Assembly (NCBI GenBank): GCA_022747635.1
Contig: JAKTNV010000011.1
Location: 17,521,975 to 17,585,974 of the forward strand
Length of the DNA: 64,000 nucleotides
Source of the DNA: Hetaerina americana
Lineage: Eukaryota; Arthropoda; Insecta; Odonata; Calopterygidae
Reading direction: 5' to 3'
Positions 11,995-21,394 of the stretch are shown here, in pieces. The translations under genes and the position numbers were made by a program. The notes beneath the pieces were generated by a model. It was given only the letters and a program-made list of their open reading frames with translations. It did no database searches and was not told the origin of the DNA. The number at the start of each line of letters is the position of its first letter. Within the stretch, counting starts at the first letter, position 1.

Positions 11995-12295
11995 TCAATT
12001 ATCATTATAAGATAATCTACCGGTCAAGGTAGGTTTTTGGATGGACACAACTAACAAATAAAATATTTTGTGACTCCTACAAAACACAATTCAGCAACCT
12101 ACTCTGCATCAGGTCCTTCTTTATCTCTTAGTACTTCCTTCCTCCCCTCATCCCGTTCCATATCCCTATTCTGTTCCTGCCCTTTCCTCGTTTGCCTTAC
12201 ATTCTCCCCTGTATTACAGTCTTCAACATCCCACTGCCGGTCAATACGCCCCTCATCCATTTTTCCTGCCTCCATAGGCTTCCCACAAACGCCCA
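11995..12295 (-). mobile_element. RTE LINE 3' end, inverted next to the preceding copy
   Basis: The plus strand carries the complement of the RTE 3' tail ('ctaccggtcaaggtaggttt' at 12,010). It then continues with blocks complementary to the last coding and 3' untranslated bases of the copies near 31.3 and 47.2 kb ('ctctgcatcaggtccttctt', 'cagtcttcaacatccc'). The element's 3' end faces the 3' side of the forward copy ending near 11,870, so the two fragments sit tail to tail. It is a 5'-truncated dead copy. Confidence 0.85.
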
Positions 12296-12964
12296 GGAGA
12301 AAGGGCGTTTGAATACCTACCGAAGTCTCACTGAATCTTTTGCGGTTGACTTAGAACATCAAGCAACCTAGGTGTTGTTGTTGGAAACCAAATATTCTTG
12401 AAATACCGCAGAATAAGCTTGGAGCTGAACTGGGTTTATCTTACCGAGCATAATGTCTGAGTTTCACTTTCTGAGTCACACTTTCAGGTGTATTTATTGT
12501 CTCTTACAACATACTGACGAATTGAGAGTTACTCTCAACCTATCAAACCAAACTTAGAGCTTATCACTGTGGTTTTTAGACTCTTATACAATGTGATAGT
12601 TGACACTGATATAAAATCTCTATTTTTTTCGAATACAGCTAAATGGACGAGAATTAAGTTTTTTTATCTAAAAGAGTTATTACCAGCATACTGATCAGAG
12701 GAATATTTTTATTCGGTCAGGTTGCATCAGCAATTGAACCGAGACTAAGAATCGATAAGTTTCCAAGCGCCGCCTATCATGCCACCAAAACGCCTTGCAA
12801 TACAATAAAAACATAAACAACTGTCAGCTCCAAATGTTGTGCAATTACCTTCAACGCCCTATATTATTTCTATTTCTTGGTTGACTTCTGCCTCCCATGT
12901 AGCCCAAAAAACCCGATCACATCCTATCTCTTCCGTGCTTACCGTACATTTCCATCTACAAGTT
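12296..12964. other. Unassigned AT-rich sequence
   Basis: No repeat, ORF or RNA signal is recognised in these roughly 670 bases. Confidence 0.3.
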
Positions 12965-13130
12965 TAAAGAACTGCGGGAAATGCCGCGACAGTAACTTTT
13001 AACGTAGTCATACGCTAATGTTTATTATAATTTCAAAGTGTAAATATCATTCCCCTTTACTGAGATATGAACACGGATCCTTCGATGTCCGACCGAGGAT
13101 TATTTTAGCCAGTTACGGTACCGAAAATTT
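12965..13130 (-). mobile_element. Degenerate tRNA-derived SINE (family S2)
   Basis: The left part ('aactgcgggaaatgccgcga', then 'acttttaacgtagtcat') matches the tail of the S2 elements at 54.28 kb. The right part (13,045-13,125) matches the same tRNA-like head as at 54.37 kb, with changes in both the A and B boxes. The order tail, 'ttcaaagtgtaaa' linker and tRNA head is the same in both places. Read on the minus strand it is a complete but decayed element. Confidence 0.6.
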
Positions 13131-13509
13131 AATGCATTCTATCTACAATCTATCTACGACCTTTAATACGCTTATTCAACTACCATTTAACGTCACATCC
13201 ACCCACCTTTTGTGCCCTCTTCTAATTTAGCCCGGAAAATTTCCCTCCTCGCCCATCGAACGTAAAAACGTCAGCGTTTGTCTTCCTTTTTCTCGATAAA
13301 ACAAGGATGTAATTGTTTTCTAACTGAACTATAACTCCGCTGGCTCCTTCAAAAGGAAAAGAAACAGGCTGTAGGGCCTGGAAATGACAGAAATGTCAAT
13401 TTTGCCGTCCACTCTGATGGCACGGCCTGCGTGAGAGGTGATTCGGATAAAGGTCTCCCGATTTGATATTGTGGTTTGGAGTGGGGGATTAATTGTGTAT
13501 GGTGGGTTG
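13131..13509. other. Unassigned sequence left of CpG island 2
   Basis: No recognised feature. Base composition rises toward the island on the right. Confidence 0.3.
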
Positions 13510-14340
13510 GTTAGGAAGGTAAGATGATGGGAGGGCGGGTGGGTAGCCGTGAGGGAGGCAATGCGATCGCGCTCTCTCTTTCTCTCTCGCTCTCTGCCAG
13601 AGCCCTTCGACGCATGCGCCGTGGATCCATTCTCCCCTCCCCAGTCACAGGCAGGCGGCAGGCAGGTGATGATGCTCTCGCTGTCTGCTGAGTTGCGCCG
13701 TAAAGGGAGAAGATATGTGGGTGGGGATGAAGGAAAAGAAGGAGAGGGGGACTGTGGGGGAAGTTCGCCCCCGCCCATTTTTCGCCTCTTGGGGCCGGAA
13801 GAGGGACACGGAGGCTCGGGAGGGAAGGTTTGCCCATCTCGACAGGCTTGGGGGCTGTGCGGAGCACTGGGGAGTTCGCCTGGGTGGGGGGGGGAGGGAG
13901 ACGGGAGAGGAGGAAGTGTGGCAGGAAGGGGTGGGGTTTGAACAAAGAAGGAAAGTGGTCGGGAGAGGGAGGGGCTAAGGAGGAGGGAAGAGGACGTGAC
14001 GCAGTGGGGTGGTGCTGGGTGGAGAAGTAAAAAAAAACACTAAAGAGCGCACAGTATTCTTCGATTGCCTTTCGGTCGTCTTTTACGCGAAGTACACTTA
14101 ATCCTTTGACTCTCGCGTCACGAGCACACACACACACATACACATACACAAATGGATTCCGGTTTCGTCACGCTCTGCGAAAATCACTAACGAATCCTTT
14201 CGCGGTATTCGTTTCAGAGGTGAGTATTGGAGGCCGTTTTTGGAACACAAGAACGAGGAGGAATGATGAAAGAAGACATCCGCCGTCGCGGCTTATTTTT
14301 TTGTGTTCTTAGCGATAGATAGTTGCTCAGGTATCCCGGC
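13510..14340. promoter_or_regulatory. GC/CpG-rich island 2 with NRF-1-like site, candidate promoter
   Basis: This GC-rich stretch contains CG dinucleotides, a pyrimidine (CT)n run at 13,571-13,595 and the sequence 'acgcatgcgcc' at about 13,610-13,620. The latter fits the NRF-1 consensus (GCGCATGCGC), a binding site typical of broadly active CpG-type promoters. On the plus strand 'cagaggtgagtattgg' at about 14,216-14,231 is a strong splice-donor match, so a non-coding first exon ending near 14,219 is possible. Long open frames on both strands (up to 212 codons, 13,511-14,149 minus) are proline-, glycine- or arginine-rich and I judge them to be artefacts of composition. Promoter identity and orientation are inference. 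Confidence 0.45.
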
Positions 14341-14691
14341 CTTAGCAAACCGTTCGACGGACTATGGGGAGGGGAGCTAGACGTGCTCTCCCGGAGAAAG
14401 TCGAAGTAGACTCCTATCTGTTCATAATAGTTTATGTGGGCGGGTAACCTTGATGTAGCAGTTCAACAGATAATGAGGAGAAGTGTCCAAATTTATTGTA
14501 AAAAGATTCATATATTTGCAGTAGTCTACCAGGTTTGCGTAGGATTTCGATGTACCTAGGCCCTACACACATTTGTACTTGTAAATCCTGAATAACACGA
14601 CGGAAAATATCCTTAAGCTCTATGCAGCATAGAGTACGATACAGTTAATTCCATATGATTGTACTCACGTCAAAATGTCGCCATTCCGTAT
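14341..14691. other. Unassigned sequence between CpG island 2 and a CR1 fragment
   Basis: Nothing recognised. If the donor near 14,219 is real, this would be intron. Confidence 0.3.
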
Positions 14692-15235
14692 CTACATCTA
14701 CTTAATACCCCGCAAGCCGCCGCAAGGGCGTGTGGCGGGGGGTGTTAGCACACCACCCGTAATTTAGAAAAGAAAAAGAAAAAAAAACCGCATGCAATAA
14801 CCACAAAATCATATATCCACAAAAAAAACATGGCATACATTCATGCATAAACACTTACACCCCACACACATGCAAACACTCAAACTACATCTTACATACA
14901 CATGTACCTGAAAGTATACCTAACAGCTTTGCAGTGTTTCACTTTGCTCCGACTTGTAAATTCAATGTTTTCAATATTTCTAAAGTTACTTCGGTTTCTT
15001 ACTATTATGATTTCTGATTGTTCGGGGAAAGAATGAGTATTTGTACCTATCTGTGCTGGAATCTATCTCCCTTAGTTTATCTTTGTGGTCTGATCTACCT
15101 AAGTAGTGTGGGGCCATTATAATTCCTTCAGTATCATAGTTAAACTCGTTTGTTCTGAACCTTTCTAAAAGTCTAAGCCTCGCTTGTTCTCTCCGCACTT
15201 CAAGTGGTTCCCAGCCTAAATCCCCATATCGCGCA
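14692..15235 (-). mobile_element. CR1-like LINE 3' fragment (family 2)
   Basis: The minus strand encodes the C-terminal region that follows the RT domain: 'LGWEPLEVRREQARL', 'NEFNYDTEG', 'GRSDHKDKLREID' and 'SFFPRTIRNHN'. This is the same order of motifs as in the CR1 copy at 18.2-18.5 kb (LGWESLAERR, GRLDHAYKIREID, SFFPRAIRDSN). The 3' untranslated part is A/T-rich on the minus strand with CA-rich stretches. It ends in the conserved GC stem and 'tagatgtagata' at 14,692. The element is 5'-truncated near 15,235. The amino acid differences show it is a separate subfamily from the copies at 17.4 and 24.7 kb. Confidence 0.85.
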
Positions 15236-15484
15236 TATCCATGCTTTCCACATTTGTTCTTCAGATTTTAAGATACCTGATTCTCCATAGCGTAACTGTA
15301 AATACACTAAATGGAAAAGCAAGCTCAATAAATAAAAAATGCCAATTAAGTGATGGAATTTGAGTTCGATAGAAAATTATTATTGTTAGCAGTTGCTCAA
15401 AAGTTTAGAAACTGCAGAAACTGTGCTTATGGCTAAACACGATACAAAATATCCCTTTTAGCGCGTAATACATTTTAAAAGAAC
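15236..15484. other. Unassigned AT-rich spacer
   Basis: No recognised feature. Confidence 0.3.
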
Positions 15485-15670
15485 TCATTCCTTAGCTCTG
15501 CATACTTTCTTCCTCCACTAATTCCATCTAAAATGCCATTTATTTTCCTCCTTTTCTACCTTAATTTCCCAACGTTCTCCCCTCTATATCACAGCCTTAA
15601 GCATTTCATTGCCTCTCAGAATCATATGCACCATCCACTTGTCCTACCTTCTTTCATTTTCTCACAAGAA
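15485..15670 (-). mobile_element. Old RTE-type LINE fragment, 3' part
   Basis: It follows the complement of the RTE 3' region in order: 'agctctgcatactttcttcc', 'cgttctcccctctatatcac' and 'agccttaagcatttca' match 'agctctgagtactttcttcc', 'cattctcccctctattacag' and 'tcttcaacatcc' of the younger copies. There is no open frame and the tail is missing. It closely resembles the relics at 20.1 and 52.2 kb, which probably belong to the same old subfamily. Confidence 0.55.
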
Positions 15671-16689
15671 TGCATATAAATTGAGGTGGAGATTTTTCTC
15701 AGCCCCTCAATATTGTATTCACATTCTTAGACATCACGATATTTTCATCAATAATTTTTCTTTCTTTTGGTTGCGATTAGTCATTCTCCCCTCTCTTTGC
15801 GATCTTCCCCCAAAACGAGAGCATTTTCAAGCTGATTCAAGATTACAAAACCACAAGATAAAACTCTCGCGACGACAAACACGCGAGGGAGGGTATCATT
15901 CTCTCAGATTCACGCAGTCAGGTGGCTACACTTGTAAAATCAGCAAATATATCGAAAAGCTTTCATCCCGATGGCAACTGAAATTCGATTGAAAGCCAGC
16001 GGTTGGAAAGCGGAAAAAACTGTTGTCATGACGAGCTACAGAAAAACCATCTAAGAATCGGGAAAAGAGTCTTACACGTTACGTCAATTGTTATTGGAGG
16101 GGGGACATCGAGAATGGCTGCAGGTAGGAAGTGGTGCGCAGTCCGCTCAGCTTTTTCCTCTTCTTCGAGACGTTTGACTCCAGTGGGGTGACCTTTTGAG
16201 CGATGCCTCGAAGAGGAACAGACGCTGCGTGGATTGTGTACCTTACCTTGCGTATAGCTCCTATCGTTCTATCTATCTGCCATGAGGGCCCTCACCAGGA
16301 GCAATTATCAATGACCCCTTCAGTACAGATTAACGAAACGTCTAAAAGACTTTTTTCCTATTCTTATGTGCTTAATTTGTCACATTAAAAACATAATTGG
16401 GAAGGTAATAGGAAACTAACTTAATTATTTATCTTATGTCAAATATGAAGACATTAAACAGTCATAAGGAGCCGTCGGAAACTTACCTTTAAATGAGCAA
16501 AATATCTTGGATGAAGTTACGAAGAAATGAAGAAATACGTAATATAGGGTCAATTTTTCGTTATACATATCAGTGATAATTGGTAATATTTATCCAAGTT
16601 TCACAATAATTGGAATTGCCTTTTAAGTGAATCGTAGAATCTATATTCAAAGATTTCTAAAAATGTTATCTACGTAGTGTAAGATTAAT
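15671..16689. other. Unassigned sequence with a possible short exon
   Basis: Mostly featureless. At 16,112-16,127 'gagaATGGCTGCAGgtagga' combines a start codon in a fair context with a consensus splice donor, which would give a tiny first coding exon (M-A-A). This is a single weak signal with no supporting downstream exon. I record it only as a possibility. Confidence 0.2.
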
Positions 16690-17400
16690 GTGTTTAGAGA
16701 ATTCATTCCTCATTTGGTCGCTGCTTCAAGTCGCTGGTGCAATTGCTTTCATCGAATCACCGAAGACAAAATTACCGAAAACATCCGTTTCCAAGTGGAT
16801 GAAGCGTTTTAAAGATGGGCGACAAGACGCCACGGATGATGCAAGGCCGGGACGATCTTCAACCACCTATGTTGACGACAACATTGATCGTGTGCGGTCC
16901 CTTGTCCTTACCGATCGCCGAAAAACTGTGCGATTGGTAGCTGATGAACTGAATTTAGGAAAATCAACAGTGCACACTATTTTAACCGAACATTTGTGTT
17001 CTGAAAAAAATGTCTGCAAAAATCGTGCACATTCAGCATTGATTGTTCGGCAGTTTCTGGCAAAATTTCAATCACCATCCTTGATCATCCTCCTCGTTTG
17101 TCCGATCTCGCCCGCTGCGACTTTTTCTTATTGCCAAAAGGAAAACATGTGATGAGGGGACATCACTGGGAAGATGTGGACACAATAAAGCAAGAAACCA
17201 TGGGGAAAAATAAAAAGCCTAACTGCCAAGGACTTCCAAGGGTGCTTAAAACAGTGTAAAAAATATGAAATAAGTGCATAGCAACGAACGGAGAGTACTT
17301 TGAAGGGGAAAAAATCGATGTGAACCAAATTTTGCAAAATACATTTTTTATGGCCTCAGTTCGCGTATTTATGGGACATACCTCGTATGAGATTTTCCTC
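16690..17400 (+). pseudogene. Mariner transposase relic M1, catalytic centre deleted
   Basis: The N-terminal DNA-binding half reads well (16,688-17,040): 'SVSKWMKRFKDGRQDATDD', 'RPGRSSTTYVDDNIDRV', 'LVLTDRRKTVRLVADELNL' and 'STVHTILTEHL'. This is the paired helix-turn-helix layout of mariner transposases. After 'KNVCKN' the frame jumps straight to 'RAHSALIVRQFLAKF', then to a decayed third catalytic segment and a C-terminal part ('HWEDVDTIKQETMG', 'FQGCLKQCKKYE' in other frames). About 110 residues carrying the first catalytic aspartate, and the HDN segment, are missing. The product could bind DNA but not cut it, even before the frameshifts. A CR1 copy begins about 45 bases downstream. Confidence 0.85.
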
Positions 17401-17445
17401 CGAGTTGTCACCCATATAATTAATGAAGAATTCTAGCCGATACAT

Positions 17446-18535
17446 TTGTTGAAAGAAAATACAATTTTCAGGGAAGTAAGAGGTATAGATAGTAGAGGTA
17501 AACTCATTCATAAATTAAAGGTCGCGGGTATAAACAAGGGCGCCATAAGCTGGGTTAAAGATTTTCTTTCAGAGCGGGAACAGAGGGTAGTCCTTGATGG
17601 CGCTAGTTCCGACAGCGTTCGAGTCACGTCGGGGGTACCTCAGGGAAGTGTGATCGGGCCGTTGCTTTTCTTGATTTTTGTTAACGATTTGAACCGCGAA
17701 GTGAAAAGTAAAATTAGGATGTTCGCGGATGACACGGTGATCTATCGGGAGATATCTGGGGATGAGGATCGTTTTATTCTAGAGCAGGATTTAGATTGCA
17801 TTACTAAATGGTGTTCTAACTGGGGATTGACTCTAAATTATAATAAATGTTCAGTGGTAAATTTCTTTAAAAGATCAACGGGATTTGCTTACAAATTAGC
17901 TGGAGGTGACCTAGCAGTAGTTGATACGGTAAAAGACCTAGGTGTCACATTCACAAAAGACTTAATTTGGGGGACTCAAATACGTAAAGTCTGCGGTCAA
18001 GCATATAAAAAATTGGGATTCATTAGACGACTTGTCGGCAAAAGTGACTCGAAGTTCAAGGAACGTTGTTACCACGCTCTTGTAAGGCCTCATTTATAAT
18101 ACGCATGCAGCGTGTGGGATCCGAGTGAAAAAGGTCTCATTCAGGAAATTGAGAAGGTTCAACGCCGGGCAGCCCGTTTTGTAAAAAATTCCTACGATAG
18201 AACGCAAAGCGTCACCGAAATGCTCATGGATTTGGGGTGGGAATCATTGGCTGAGAGACGATTCAATGCAAGATTGAAATTATTAAATAAATTCAGATCC
18301 GCATGTTTCAGCACCGAGGTCTCGCAAATTATTCGTACTCCTACATACATTGGTCGCTTGGATCATGCATACAAAATTCGGGAAATAGATGCCAGAACTA
18401 GCCGACTCAAGGACTCCTTCTTCCCACGGGCAATACGGGATAGCAACTGCAGGGTTATAGATAGCAAAAATTCCACTTGCCACCCTCAGCGTCTAAAAAA
18501 TAATTAGTTCTACTTAAATGCATGCTCTTCCACTA
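17446..18535 (+). pseudogene. CR1-like LINE reverse transcriptase, one premature stop
   Basis: A continuous frame from 17,446 to 18,507 encodes the RT palm and thumb plus the C-terminal region of a CR1-group LINE. In order: 'SGVPQGSVIGPLLFLIFVND' (RT block 4), the active site 'MFADDTVIY' near 17,720, 'WGLTLNYNKC', 'VKDLGVTFTKD', 'VQRRAARFVKNSYDR', 'LGWESLAERRF' and 'SFFPRAIRDSNC'. The only break is a TAA at 18,097 where the sister copy has GAA (PHL-E-YAC). The two parts are in the same frame. The 5' part, including endonuclease and first RT blocks, is absent. The RT would copy element RNA at a nicked target, but this truncated copy cannot be active. A matching inverted copy lies at 19,485-20,118. 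Confidence 0.92.
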
Positions 18536-18544
18536 ACCTTATGT

Positions 18545-18650
18545 GTTTTCAAGAAGTTCTCTCGGGTTTCCCACCGAGTCAGGTTGTAGTGCACCGACGT
18601 TTCGAAGGCTGACTCTGCCATCGTCTTCAGGGTGAAGTCACTTCACCCTG
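18545..18650 (+). repeat. Repeat R, direct copy with hammerhead-like core (minus strand)
   Basis: This stretch of about 100 bases starts at 'ttcaagaagttctctcgggt' and ends at 'gtgaagtcacttcaccct'. It is the same as each arm of the palindrome at 19,298-19,480. On the minus strand CTGAAGA (18,624-18,630) and GAAAC (18,599-18,603) have hammerhead-core order and are followed by GTC. It directly follows the 3' end of the CR1 copy. The repeat start is the same whether or not CR1 precedes it, so it is a separate unit, possibly a Penelope-type terminal relic. Confidence 0.5.
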
Positions 18651-18754
18651 TCCATCCCGTACATACAATGTCACAGGCATTCGTATTCGTGCGCGACGCG
18701 CCACAGTCCACGAGGTTAAAGCCAACTTTTAAACTCATATGGTGTTTACACTTT

Positions 18755-18885
18755 GACAAATTCCAAAGAAACTGCGGGAGATGCCACAACTAACTTTTCT
18801 ACATCTACATATTACCCCGCAAGCCGCCGCAAGGGCGTTTGGCGGGGGGTGTTAGGTCACCAACCGTAAAAAGGGACTATACCAC
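18755..18885 (-). mobile_element. SINE S2 tail fragment joined to a CR1-like 3' end
   Basis: Bases 18,760-18,798 match the S2 SINE tail ('aaactgcgggagatgccaca'). At 'cttttctacatctacata' the sequence switches to the conserved CR1 3' terminus (18,803-18,862, 'ccccgcaagccgccgcaagg' on the plus strand), oriented to the minus strand. The region right of it, to about 19,250, is probably the 3' untranslated part of that CR1 copy, since it is CA-rich like the one at 14.8 kb. No ORF belonging to it remains. Confidence 0.6.
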
Positions 18886-19297
18886 ATGCAAAACAATAAC
18901 GTGGGAAATTACACCCACAGCAGCGCACACACTCATGCAAAAATCCTTTCATCCAATACTCATGCAAACACATATACCGCAAAACAACTTAAAAAACTGC
19001 ACCCCGTGATGCAGCACGAAAGCCATCCTACAACACGGAAGCCAGGACACAACAAGCAAGAAATTGAAACATTACTACCACATGAAAATGCACCACGAAA
19101 CACTCTACCCCCAAAGTGTCTGTAAAAGGCGACCCAACGTTGCAGGTAGCAGGAATTTCCCCCCGCGGAGAGGGACGAGGGATTGAAAGGAAAGAGACTT
19201 AAAAACAGATGAACGGAACACGAATGAGGTCATTCGGAAAGAATGGGTTATTATAACAAAACACATAAGGATTTCATGTTTTCCCGGGCGTATGGTA
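18886..19297. other. Probable CR1 3' untranslated remnant and spacer
   Basis: CA-rich plus strand with no supported gene. A 79-codon frame (18,886-19,125) is His/Thr/Asn-rich and looks like translated CA-rich repeat DNA. Confidence 0.35.
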
Positions 19298-19480
19298 TTC
19301 AAGAAGTTCTCTCGGGTTTCCCACCGGGTCAGGTTGTAGTGCACCGACGTTTCGAAGGCTGACTCTGCCATCGTCTTCAGGGTGAAGTCACTTCACCCTG
19401 AAGACGATGGCAGAGTCAGCCTTCGAAACGTCGGTGCACTACAACCTGACTCGGTGGGAAACCCGAGAGAACTTCTTGAA
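19298..19480. repeat. 183 bp near-perfect palindrome made of two inverted R repeats
   Basis: The arms 19,298-19,388 and 19,390-19,480 are 91 bases each around a single central base at 19,389. I find one mismatch (19,327 G against 19,451 T). Each arm is a full copy of repeat R (also at 18,545). On the plus strand the right arm carries CTGAAGA (19,398-19,404) and GAAAC (19,425-19,429) followed by GTC, the order of a hammerhead core. The left arm carries the same on the minus strand. Such a palindrome can form a cruciform or a long RNA hairpin. It lies between the two oppositely oriented CR1 copies. Confidence 0.9.
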
Positions 19481-19484
19481 AACA

Positions 19485-20118
19485 CATAAGGTTAGTGGAA
19501 GAGCATGCATTTAAGTAGAACTAATTATTTTTTAGACGCTGAGGGTGGCAAGTGGAATTTTTGCTATCTATAACCCTGCAGTTGCTATCCCGTATTGTCC
19601 GTGGGAAGAAGGAGTCCTTGAGTCGGCTAGTTCTGGCATCTATTTCCCGAATTTTGTATGCATGATCCAAGCGACCAATGTATGTAGGAGTACGAATAAT
19701 TTGCGAGACCTCGGTGGTGAAACATGCGGATCTAAATTTATTTAATAATTTCAATCTTGCATTGAATCTTCTCTCTTCCAATGATTCCCACCCCAAATCC
19801 ATGAGCATTTCGGTGACGCTTTGCGTTCTATCGTAAGAATTTTTTACAAAACGGGCTGCCCGGCGTTGAATCTTCTCAATTTCCCGAATGAGACCTTTTT
19901 CACTCGGATCCCACACGCTACATGCGTATTCTAAATGAGGCCTTACAAGAGCGTGGTAACAGCGTTCCTTGACCTTCGAGTCACTTTTGCCGACAATGCG
20001 TCTAATGAATCCCAATTTTTTATATGCTTGACCGCAGAGTTTACGTATGTGAGTCCACCAAGTTGTCTTTTGTGAATATAACACCTAGGTATTTTACCGT
20101 ATCTCCAAAAGCAACTGT
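19485..20118 (-). pseudogene. CR1-like LINE RT C-terminal part, inverted sister copy
   Basis: The minus strand (19,521-20,084) encodes 'HIRKLCGQAYKKLGFIRR', 'VRPHLEYACSVWDPSEKG', 'IQRRAARFVKNSYDR', 'LGWESLEERRF' and 'SFFPRTIRDSNC', almost identical to 17,960-18,507. A frameshift lies near 20,085. Upstream of it the homologous 'TVKYLGVIFTKD' continues to about 20,118, where an old RTE relic begins. Shared 3' untranslated bases (19,485-19,540) and the joined R repeat show that the two copies end in the same way. It is 5'-truncated and inactive. Confidence 0.9.
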
Positions 20119-20400
20119 TCTTCATCTCTGTGTATTTCTTTCCTCCCTTCATTTCGCCCAATATCCTATTTTTACTCCTTCTTCACATGCATAATGTGCT
20201 CACCTCTATATCACAGTCTTCAGCGTACCATCGCCAATCAAAACGCTCTGCATATTGAACATTTCTCCTGCATTCTCCGGATTTATTCCAACAACCCTCA
20301 CTCATCTCCCACTATGCCTTCTACTTATTCGCTCGTTTCCTTTCCGTTCATATTACTTTCTCTATCATTATACGGTGGACATTCCCAAAAAAAATAATAA
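20119..20400 (-). mobile_element. Old RTE-type LINE fragment, 3' part
   Basis: Complementary to the RTE 3' region, with blocks such as 'tgtgtatttctttcctccct', 'tcacctctatatcacagtct' and 'tcagcgtaccatcgccaatc' in order. The last blocks resemble the relic at 52.26-52.35 kb ('cattccatcgccaatctgtt') more than the young copies, so these two are probably from the same old subfamily. It has no open frame. Confidence 0.6.
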
Positions 20401-20584
20401 GAATTTTCTTCTTAAGAAATAAATCGGTGTTGGTAACGAATAACATCTATCGGTATGCTATCCCGTATGCCGTCACTGGGGCGTGTCGCAAGGGGTGATA
20501 GATCACCTGCTATCAGAGGGCTTATCAGGTTATCCAGGGATTGTTAGCTACGCTCCAAGCCGTCTTCTTTTTCCCTGCAATGTC

Positions 20585-20810
20585 TTCATTCCTCTATAGC
20601 TCCGTTACGTACAATTCTTCAATGACTTGATTCTCTTCGTTCATCCTAGGTATTATTTTTGTAATTCTTCCCCTCCACCACCATGTTGCTTCAATCATGA
20701 TTTTCAGTGAACAATCGTGTCTCGGTATATTTCCAATCAATTTACCTCTTCTTGTAATTTTCCCCTGCAGGCTTCTCCCTTCACCCACTCTTAGGCGTGC
20801 TTCTTCGGCC
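20585..20810 (-). pseudogene. LINE C-terminal tail fragment (RTE/BovB-like layout)
   Basis: A minus-strand frame of 64 codons (20,594-20,788) has 'RRGKLIGNIPRHDCSL', an Ile-rich linker and a degraded 'GRGRPR'-like region ('WWRGRITKII'). This is the layout of the segment just after RT in many insect LINEs (R-x-x-x-IGH-x-LRH, then a basic GRP motif), as also seen at 58.7-58.9 kb. No RT domain remains next to it. Subfamily is uncertain. Confidence 0.5.
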
Positions 20811-21015
20811 GTCTCTCTGACTCATCGCCATTATCTTATTTTATCGCATTTGCTCTGCCGTAGGTCTAAGATTTGCGCAAGGTTTTGGAAGGACACAAAC
20901 AGTTTAATACCTATAAATTTCGAAATCTGAATTAAAAAGGCACCATCTGTAACACCACACTGCAATGACCACTTGCTTAGATATATAGGGAAGAATTATA
21001 TATAATTTTACCATC

Positions 21016-21225
21016 TCAAAGCATGGTATTTGTTTTCAAGGGCGGGAGGACTGTCCGAGATGGACGTTCGGCTAAATTAGCAGCCGAGGGGACGTATCTC
21101 CAGGTCATAACTTCTGACGGTTTCTTTATTAGCATATATGATAGGTACAGATCGAGGAACATGGGATCGGCAAATAAAACTCCGACTGCCGCGGCGCTGC
21201 GCGGCCAGGACAGCCTGATTATCAA
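21016..21225 (-). pseudogene. Possible retroelement RNase H-end fragment
   Basis: The minus strand is open for 69 codons and contains 'TWRYVPSAANLAERPSRT'. It resembles the 'W-x-x-VP-x-x-x-N-x-AD-x-x-SR' signature at the end of RNase H domains in DIRS-like and BEL/Ty3-type retroelements, with the AD replaced by AE. It lies on the same strand and downstream side of the DIRS-like RT at 22.1-23.1 kb, with a LINE in between. It may be the 3' part of that element split by insertion. The match is short and the call is tentative. Confidence 0.35.
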
Positions 21226-21394
21226 TTAACATCGTGATATATGCACAGTCAGAACATAATGGTTAGATAAAAAATAGTCCCAGGAGAGTGCCAGTAGTTT
21301 CGGCCTGAAATATTGGTAATTCGTGAGGGAAACGTTCTGCATGCTCCTGCTCTAGCTCCGGACCCACTACCGTCTATTGCCATGGGGTTGCGTT

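Noticed and set aside
13511..14149. Long minus-strand open frame of 212 codons
   Set aside because: It lies in the CpG-rich island, is extremely Pro/Ser/His-rich, overlaps open frames in other phases, and shows no domain. It is best explained by base composition.
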